The translations under genes and the position numbers were made by a program. DNA of 64,000 bases from NCBI RefSeq assembly GCF_035083965.1, contig NC_089727.1:23484111-23548110 (forward strand), in the 5' to 3' direction. The stretch comes from Branchiostoma lanceolatum. Lineage: Eukaryota > Chordata > Leptocardii > Amphioxiformes > Branchiostomatidae. Below the pieces are notes generated by a model. That model ran no database searches. It saw only the letters and a program-made list of their open reading frames with translations, and was not told the DNA's origin. Of this stretch, positions 55,247 to 64,000 are shown one piece after another; within the stretch, counting starts at the first letter, position 1; every line of letters starts with the position of its first letter.

Positions 55247-58200
55247 ATGCCTACAGCATCCGGTGTTCCCAGGCGGTCTCCCATCCAAGTACTGACCGGA
55301 CTCGACGTTGCTTAACTTCCGAGATCGAACGAGATCGGGTGTATTCAACGTGATATGGCCGTAGGCGAAAGATACAGTTTTGGTAGGCTACTTATAGAAA
55401 AAAAATGAATGATTGACAGGAAAAAAATAAAAATAAAAAGAGATGCCTACAGCATCCGGTGTTCCCAGGCGGTCTCCCATCCAAGTACTGACCGGACTCG
55501 ACGTTGCTTAACTTCCGAGATCGAACGAGATCGGGTGTATTCAACGTGATATGGCCGTAGGCGAAAGATACAGTTTTGGTAGGCTACTTATAGAAAAAAA
55601 ATGAATGATTGACAGGAAAAAAATAAAAATAAAAAGAGATGCCTACAGCATCCGGTGTTCCCAGGCGGTCTCCCATCCAAGTACTGACCGGACTCGACGT
55701 TGCTTAACTTCCGAGATCGAACGAGATCGGGTGTATTCAACGTGATATGGCCGTAGGCGAAAGATACAGTTTTGGTAGGCTACTTATAGAAAAAAAATGA
55801 ATGATTGACAGGAAAAAAATAAAAATAAAAAGAGATGCCTACAGCATCCGGTGTTCCCAGGCGGTCTCCCATCCAAGTACTGACCGGACTCGACGTTGCT
55901 TAACTTCCGAGATCGAACGAGATCGGGTGTATTCAACGTGATATGGCCGTAGGCGAAAGATACAGTTTTGGTAGGCTACTTATAGAAAAAAAATGAATGA
56001 TTGACAGGAAAAAAATAAAAATAAAAAGAGATGCCTACAGCATCCGGTGTTCCCAGGCGGTCTCCCATCCAAGTACTGACCGGACTCGACGTTGCTTAAC
56101 TTCCGAGATCGAACGAGATCGGGTGTATTCAACGTGATATGGCCGTAGGCGAAAGATACAGTTTTGGTAGGCTACTTATAGAAAAAAAATGAATGATTGA
56201 CAGGAAAAAAATAAAAATAAAAAGAGATGCCTACAGCATCCGGTGTTCCCAGGCGGTCTCCCATCCAAGTACTGACCGGACTCGACGTTGCTTAACTTCC
56301 GAGATCGAACGAGATCGGGTGTATTCAACGTGATATGGCCGTAGGCGAAAGATACAGTTTTGGTAGGCTACTTATAGAAAAAAAATGAATGATTGACAGG
56401 AAAAAAATAAAAATAAAAAGAGATGCCTACAGCATCCGGTGTTCCCAGGCGGTCTCCCATCCAAGTACTGACCGGACTCGACGTTGCTTAACTTCCGAGA
56501 TCGAACGAGATCGGGTGTATTCAACGTGATATGGCCGTAGGCGAAAGATACAGTTTTGGTAGGCTACTTATAGAAAAAAAATGAATGATTGACAGGAAAA
56601 AAATAAAAATAAAAAGAGATGCCTACAGCATCCGGTGTTCCCAGGCGGTCTCCCATCCAAGTACTGACCGGACTCGACGTTGCTTAACTTCCGAGATCGA
56701 ACGAGATCGGGTGTATTCAACGTGATATGGCCGTAGGCGAAAGATACAGTTTTGGTAGGCTACTTATAGAAAAAAAATGAATGATTGACAGGAAAAAAAT
56801 AAAAATAAAAAGAGATGCCTACAGCATCCGGTGTTCCCAGGCGGTCTCCCATCCAAGTACTGACCGGACTCGACGTTGCTTAACTTCCGAGATCGAACGA
56901 GATCGGGTGTATTCAACGTGATATGGCCGTAGGCGAAAGATACAGTTTTGGTAGGCTACTTATAGAAAAAAAATGAATGATTGACAGGAAAAAAATAAAA
57001 ATAAAAAGAGATGCCTACAGCATCCGGTGTTCCCAGGCGGTCTCCCATCCAAGTACTGACCGGACTCGACGTTGCTTAACTTCCGAGATCGAACGAGATC
57101 GGGTGTATTCAACGTGATATGGCCGTAGGCGAAAGATACAGTTTTGGTAGGCTACTTATAGAAAAAAAATGAATGATTGACAGGAAAAAAATAAAAATAA
57201 AAAGAGATGCCTACAGCATCCGGTGTTCCCAGGCGGTCTCCCATCCAAGTACTGACCGGACTCGACGTTGCTTAACTTCCGAGATCGAACGAGATCGGGT
57301 GTATTCAACGTGATATGGCCGTAGGCGAAAGATACAGTTTTGGTAGGCTACTTATAGAAAAAAAATGAATGATTGACAGGAAAAAAATAAAAATAAAAAG
57401 AGATGCCTACAGCATCCGGTGTTCCCAGGCGGTCTCCCATCCAAGTACTGACCGGACTCGACGTTGCTTAACTTCCGAGATCGAACGAGATCGGGTGTAT
57501 TCAACGTGATATGGCCGTAGGCGAAAGATACAGTTTTGGTAGGCTACTTATAGAAAAAAAATGAATGATTGACAGGAAAAAAATAAAAATAAAAAGAGAT
57601 GCCTACAGCATCCGGTGTTCCCAGGCGGTCTCCCATCCAAGTACTGACCGGACTCGACGTTGCTTAACTTCCGAGATCGAACGAGATCGGGTGTATTCAA
57701 CGTGATATGGCCGTAGGCGAAAGATACAGTTTTGGTAGGCTACTTATAGAAAAAAAATGAATGATTGACAGGAAAAAAATAAAAATAAAAAGAGATGCCT
57801 ACAGCATCCGGTGTTCCCAGGCGGTCTCCCATCCAAGTACTGACCGGACTCGACGTTGCTTAACTTCCGAGATCGAACGAGATCGGGTGTATTCAACGTG
57901 ATATGGCCGTAGGCGAAAGATACAGTTTTGGTAGGCTACTTATAGAAAAAAAATGAATGATTGACAGGAAAAAAATAAAAATAAAAAGAGATGCCTACAG
58001 CATCCGGTGTTCCCAGGCGGTCTCCCATCCAAGTACTGACCGGACTCGACGTTGCTTAACTTCCGAGATCGAACGAGATCGGGTGTATTCAACGTGATAT
58101 GGCCGTAGGCGAAAGATACAGTTTTGGTAGGCTACTTATAGAAAAAAAATGAATGATTGACAGGAAAAAAATAAAAATAAAAAGAGATGCCTACAGCATC

Positions 58201-61200
58201 CGGTGTTCCCAGGCGGTCTCCCATCCAAGTACTGACCGGACTCGACGTTGCTTAACTTCCGAGATCGAACGAGATCGGGTGTATTCAACGTGATATGGCC
58301 GTAGGCGAAAGATACAGTTTTGGTAGGCTACTTATAGAAAAAAAATGAATGATTGACAGGAAAAAAATAAAAATAAAAAGAGATGCCTACAGCATCCGGT
58401 GTTCCCAGGCGGTCTCCCATCCAAGTACTGACCGGACTCGACGTTGCTTAACTTCCGAGATCGAACGAGATCGGGTGTATTCAACGTGATATGGCCGTAG
58501 GCGAAAGATACAGTTTTGGTAGGCTACTTATAGAAAAAAAATGAATGATTGACAGGAAAAAAATAAAAATAAAAAGAGATGCCTACAGCATCCGGTGTTC
58601 CCAGGCGGTCTCCCATCCAAGTACTGACCGGACTCGACGTTGCTTAACTTCCGAGATCGAACGAGATCGGGTGTATTCAACGTGATATGGCCGTAGGCGA
58701 AAGATACAGTTTTGGTAGGCTACTTATAGAAAAAAAATGAATGATTGACAGGAAAAAAATAAAAATAAAAAGAGATGCCTACAGCATCCGGTGTTCCCAG
58801 GCGGTCTCCCATCCAAGTACTGACCGGACTCGACGTTGCTTAACTTCCGAGATCGAACGAGATCGGGTGTATTCAACGTGATATGGCCGTAGGCGAAAGA
58901 TACAGTTTTGGTAGGCTACTTATAGAAAAAAAATGAATGATTGACAGGAAAAAAATAAAAATAAAAAGAGATGCCTACAGCATCCGGTGTTCCCAGGCGG
59001 TCTCCCATCCAAGTACTGACCGGACTCGACGTTGCTTAACTTCCGAGATCGAACGAGATCGGGTGTATTCAACGTGATATGGCCGTAGGCGAAAGATACA
59101 GTTTTGGTAGGCTACTTATAGAAAAAAAATGAATGATTGACAGGAAAAAAATAAAAATAAAAAGAGATGCCTACAGCATCCGGTGTTCCCAGGCGGTCTC
59201 CCATCCAAGTACTGACCGGACTCGACGTTGCTTAACTTCCGAGATCGAACGAGATCGGGTGTATTCAACGTGATATGGCCGTAGGCGAAAGATACAGTTT
59301 TGGTAGGCTACTTATAGAAAAAAAATGAATGATTGACAGGAAAAAAATAAAAATAAAAAGAGATGCCTACAGCATCCGGTGTTCCCAGGCGGTCTCCCAT
59401 CCAAGTACTGACCGGACTCGACGTTGCTTAACTTCCGAGATCGAACGAGATCGGGTGTATTCAACGTGATATGGCCGTAGGCGAAAGATACAGTTTTGGT
59501 AGGCTACTTATAGAAAAAAAATGAATGATTGACAGGAAAAAAATAAAAATAAAAAGAGATGCCTACAGCATCCGGTGTTCCCAGGCGGTCTCCCATCCAA
59601 GTACTGACCGGACTCGACGTTGCTTAACTTCCGAGATCGAACGAGATCGGGTGTATTCAACGTGATATGGCCGTAGGCGAAAGATACAGTTTTGGTAGGC
59701 TACTTATAGAAAAAAAATGAATGATTGACAGGAAAAAAATAAAAATAAAAAGAGATGCCTACAGCATCCGGTGTTCCCAGGCGGTCTCCCATCCAAGTAC
59801 TGACCGGACTCGACGTTGCTTAACTTCCGAGATCGAACGAGATCGGGTGTATTCAACGTGATATGGCCGTAGGCGAAAGATACAGTTTTGGTAGGCTACT
59901 TATAGAAAAAAAATGAATGATTGACAGGAAAAAAATAAAAATAAAAAGAGATGCCTACAGCATCCGGTGTTCCCAGGCGGTCTCCCATCCAAGTACTGAC
60001 CGGACTCGACGTTGCTTAACTTCCGAGATCGAACGAGATCGGGTGTATTCAACGTGATATGGCCGTAGGCGAAAGATACAGTTTTGGTAGGCTACTTATA
60101 GAAAAAAAATGAATGATTGACAGGAAAAAAATAAAAATAAAAAGAGATGCCTACAGCATCCGGTGTTCCCAGGCGGTCTCCCATCCAAGTACTGACCGGA
60201 CTCGACGTTGCTTAACTTCCGAGATCGAACGAGATCGGGTGTATTCAACGTGATATGGCCGTAGGCGAAAGATACAGTTTTGGTAGGCTACTTATAGAAA
60301 AAAAATGAATGATTGACAGGAAAAAAATAAAAATAAAAAGAGATGCCTACAGCATCCGGTGTTCCCAGGCGGTCTCCCATCCAAGTACTGACCGGACTCG
60401 ACGTTGCTTAACTTCCGAGATCGAACGAGATCGGGTGTATTCAACGTGATATGGCCGTAGGCGAAAGATACAGTTTTGGTAGGCTACTTATAGAAAAAAA
60501 ATGAATGATTGACAGGAAAAAAATAAAAATAAAAAGAGATGCCTACAGCATCCGGTGTTCCCAGGCGGTCTCCCATCCAAGTACTGACCGGACTCGACGT
60601 TGCTTAACTTCCGAGATCGAACGAGATCGGGTGTATTCAACGTGATATGGCCGTAGGCGAAAGATACAGTTTTGGTAGGCTACTTATAGAAAAAAAATGA
60701 ATGATTGACAGGAAAAAAATAAAAATAAAAAGAGATGCCTACAGCATCCGGTGTTCCCAGGCGGTCTCCCATCCAAGTACTGACCGGACTCGACGTTGCT
60801 TAACTTCCGAGATCGAACGAGATCGGGTGTATTCAACGTGATATGGCCGTAGGCGAAAGATACAGTTTTGGTAGGCTACTTATAGAAAAAAAATGAATGA
60901 TTGACAGGAAAAAAATAAAAATAAAAAGAGATGCCTACAGCATCCGGTGTTCCCAGGCGGTCTCCCATCCAAGTACTGACCGGACTCGACGTTGCTTAAC
61001 TTCCGAGATCGAACGAGATCGGGTGTATTCAACGTGATATGGCCGTAGGCGAAAGATACAGTTTTGGTAGGCTACTTATAGAAAAAAAATGAATGATTGA
61101 CAGGAAAAAAATAAAAATAAAAAGAGATGCCTACAGCATCCGGTGTTCCCAGGCGGTCTCCCATCCAAGTACTGACCGGACTCGACGTTGCTTAACTTCC

Positions 61201-63990
61201 GAGATCGAACGAGATCGGGTGTATTCAACGTGATATGGCCGTAGGCGAAAGATACAGTTTTGGTAGGCTACTTATAGAAAAAAAATGAATGATTGACAGG
61301 AAAAAAATAAAAATAAAAAGAGATGCCTACAGCATCCGGTGTTCCCAGGCGGTCTCCCATCCAAGTACTGACCGGACTCGACGTTGCTTAACTTCCGAGA
61401 TCGAACGAGATCGGGTGTATTCAACGTGATATGGCCGTAGGCGAAAGATACAGTTTTGGTAGGCTACTTATAGAAAAAAAATGAATGATTGACAGGAAAA
61501 AAATAAAAATAAAAAGAGATGCCTACAGCATCCGGTGTTCCCAGGCGGTCTCCCATCCAAGTACTGACCGGACTCGACGTTGCTTAACTTCCGAGATCGA
61601 ACGAGATCGGGTGTATTCAACGTGATATGGCCGTAGGCGAAAGATACAGTTTTGGTAGGCTACTTATAGAAAAAAAATGAATGATTGACAGGAAAAAAAT
61701 AAAAATAAAAAGAGATGCCTACAGCATCCGGTGTTCCCAGGCGGTCTCCCATCCAAGTACTGACCGGACTCGACGTTGCTTAACTTCCGAGATCGAACGA
61801 GATCGGGTGTATTCAACGTGATATGGCCGTAGGCGAAAGATACAGTTTTGGTAGGCTACTTATAGAAAAAAAATGAATGATTGACAGGAAAAAAATAAAA
61901 ATAAAAAGAGATGCCTACAGCATCCGGTGTTCCCAGGCGGTCTCCCATCCAAGTACTGACCGGACTCGACGTTGCTTAACTTCCGAGATCGAACGAGATC
62001 GGGTGTATTCAACGTGATATGGCCGTAGGCGAAAGATACAGTTTTGGTAGGCTACTTATAGAAAAAAAATGAATGATTGACAGGAAAAAAATAAAAATAA
62101 AAAGAGATGCCTACAGCATCCGGTGTTCCCAGGCGGTCTCCCATCCAAGTACTGACCGGACTCGACGTTGCTTAACTTCCGAGATCGAACGAGATCGGGT
62201 GTATTCAACGTGATATGGCCGTAGGCGAAAGATACAGTTTTGGTAGGCTACTTATAGAAAAAAAATGAATGATTGACAGGAAAAAAATAAAAATAAAAAG
62301 AGATGCCTACAGCATCCGGTGTTCCCAGGCGGTCTCCCATCCAAGTACTGACCGGACTCGACGTTGCTTAACTTCCGAGATCGAACGAGATCGGGTGTAT
62401 TCAACGTGATATGGCCGTAGGCGAAAGATACAGTTTTGGTAGGCTACTTATAGAAAAAAAATGAATGATTGACAGGAAAAAAATAAAAATAAAAAGAGAT
62501 GCCTACAGCATCCGGTGTTCCCAGGCGGTCTCCCATCCAAGTACTGACCGGACTCGACGTTGCTTAACTTCCGAGATCGAACGAGATCGGGTGTATTCAA
62601 CGTGATATGGCCGTAGGCGAAAGATACAGTTTTGGTAGGCTACTTATAGAAAAAAAATGAATGATTGACAGGAAAAAAATAAAAATAAAAAGAGATGCCT
62701 ACAGCATCCGGTGTTCCCAGGCGGTCTCCCATCCAAGTACTGACCGGACTCGACGTTGCTTAACTTCCGAGATCGAACGAGATCGGGTGTATTCAACGTG
62801 ATATGGCCGTAGGCGAAAGATACAGTTTTGGTAGGCTACTTATAGAAAAAAAATGAATGATTGACAGGAAAAAAATAAAAATAAAAAGAGATGCCTACAG
62901 CATCCGGTGTTCCCAGGCGGTCTCCCATCCAAGTACTGACCGGACTCGACGTTGCTTAACTTCCGAGATCGAACGAGATCGGGTGTATTCAACGTGATAT
63001 GGCCGTAGGCGAAAGATACAGTTTTGGTAGGCTACTTATAGAAAAAAAATGAATGATTGACAGGAAAAAAATAAAAATAAAAAGAGATGCCTACAGCATC
63101 CGGTGTTCCCAGGCGGTCTCCCATCCAAGTACTGACCGGACTCGACGTTGCTTAACTTCCGAGATCGAACGAGATCGGGTGTATTCAACGTGATATGGCC
63201 GTAGGCGAAAGATACAGTTTTGGTAGGCTACTTATAGAAAAAAAATGAATGATTGACAGGAAAAAAATAAAAATAAAAAGAGATGCCTACAGCATCCGGT
63301 GTTCCCAGGCGGTCTCCCATCCAAGTACTGACCGGACTCGACGTTGCTTAACTTCCGAGATCGAACGAGATCGGGTGTATTCAACGTGATATGGCCGTAG
63401 GCGAAAGATACAGTTTTGGTAGGCTACTTATAGAAAAAAAATGAATGATTGACAGGAAAAAAATAAAAATAAAAAGAGATGCCTACAGCATCCGGTGTTC
63501 CCAGGCGGTCTCCCATCCAAGTACTGACCGGACTCGACGTTGCTTAACTTCCGAGATCGAACGAGATCGGGTGTATTCAACGTGATATGGCCGTAGGCGA
63601 AAGATACAGTTTTGGTAGGCTACTTATAGAAAAAAAATGAATGATTGACAGGAAAAAAATAAAAATAAAAAGAGATGCCTACAGCATCCGGTGTTCCCAG
63701 GCGGTCTCCCATCCAAGTACTGACCGGACTCGACGTTGCTTAACTTCCGAGATCGAACGAGATCGGGTGTATTCAACGTGATATGGCCGTAGGCGAAAGA
63801 TACAGTTTTGGTAGGCTACTTATAGAAAAAAAATGAATGATTGACAGGAAAAAAATAAAAATAAAAAGAGATGCCTACAGCATCCGGTGTTCCCAGGCGG
63901 TCTCCCATCCAAGTACTGACCGGACTCGACGTTGCTTAACTTCCGAGATCGAACGAGATCGGGTGTATTCAACGTGATATGGCCGTAGGC
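55247..63990 (-). rRNA. 5S rRNA array F: 45 full genes at exact 196 bp period
   Basis: Full 120 bp genes at 55247-55366 and every 196 bp thereafter (start = 55247 + 196k, k = 0 to 44), the last at 63871-63990; the array runs past the window. RNA nt 1-10 GCCTACGGCC pairs with the 3' GTAGGC (helix I). The internal control region is intact: box A near nt 50-64, intermediate element, and box C nt 80-97 identical to the usual metazoan sequence. Helix II (CACGTTG with CAACGTCG) differs in sequence from vertebrates but still pairs. 5S rRNA is part of the large ribosomal subunit; it is transcribed by Pol III with TFIIIA binding the control region. Each gene is 120 bp and each spacer 76 bp. Confidence 0.98.
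55391..55396 (-). promoter_or_regulatory. TATA-like box at -30 of 5S genes
   Basis: TATAAG lies at -30 to -25 relative to 5S nt 1, in a 76 bp spacer that also has TAGCCTACCAAAACTG between the box and the start. An upstream TATA-like element assists 5S transcription in several invertebrates. It is present at the same distance in all units except the two with the 26 bp duplication. Confidence 0.65.
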
Positions 63991-64000
63991 GAAAGATACA

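Noticed and set aside
54982-55353. 123-codon plus-strand frame and 138-codon minus-strand frame at the left edge of array F
   Set aside because: Both run into the 5S gene and have no recognisable protein features.

Overview
This is animal nuclear DNA: spliced genes, LINE retrotransposons, TA- and TTAA-flanked DNA transposons, and tandem 5S rRNA genes. Several dispersed repeats (one begins ACTAGAGTTCCACG and ends in (CA)n plus a CTTCTCGG..AAGGT hairpin; another carries GCAAACCGAAAGC) look like amphioxus (Branchiostoma) families. A cephalochordate is therefore my best guess; it comes from memory of such repeats, not from a search.

Left third (1-18,600). The one convincing spliced protein gene is a Kelch-like (BTB/BACK) gene on the minus strand. 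Four coding exons lie in the window (16644-16696, 8988-9205, 1407-1496, 10-138). All four join in phase into one open frame of about 163 residues, and the gene runs off the left edge. Its introns hold LINE tails, a 1.2 kb inverted-repeat element with a RecQ-helicase fragment, MITEs, a Tigger-like element and a hairpin element. A non-autonomous piggyBac lies just upstream of exon 1.

Middle left (18,600-23,603). A minus-strand LINE was interrupted by a CR1-like LINE and by a 1.15 kb dispersed repeat.

Centre (23,604-44,556). Five copies of a 2.6-3.1 kb host-gene segment alternate with blocks of 5S rRNA genes. The four complete-fronted copies start with a promoter of three evenly spaced CCAAT boxes and a short ATG exon. 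Next come about 195 bp tandem units that each hold a back-to-back splice acceptor/donor, and then further exon-like pieces. Every such segment sits inside a 5S gene, flanked by a 13 bp duplication of 5S sequence. Copies 2 and 3 with their 5S blocks are a 5069 bp tandem duplication that reads as identical; copy 4 matches them but has a shorter 5S block.

Right (44,556-55,246). Decayed LINEs (one with a 469-codon open frame), dispersed repeats and minisatellites, with no gene I can name.

Right end (55,247-64,000). Forty-five full 5S genes at an exact 196 bp period, all on the minus strand, continuing past the window. In all I count 72 full-length 5S genes, 5 lacking the last 18 nt, and 4 short 3' fragments. 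Each full gene has an intact internal control region, a TATA-like box at -30 and a T5 terminator, so most look transcribable by RNA polymerase III.
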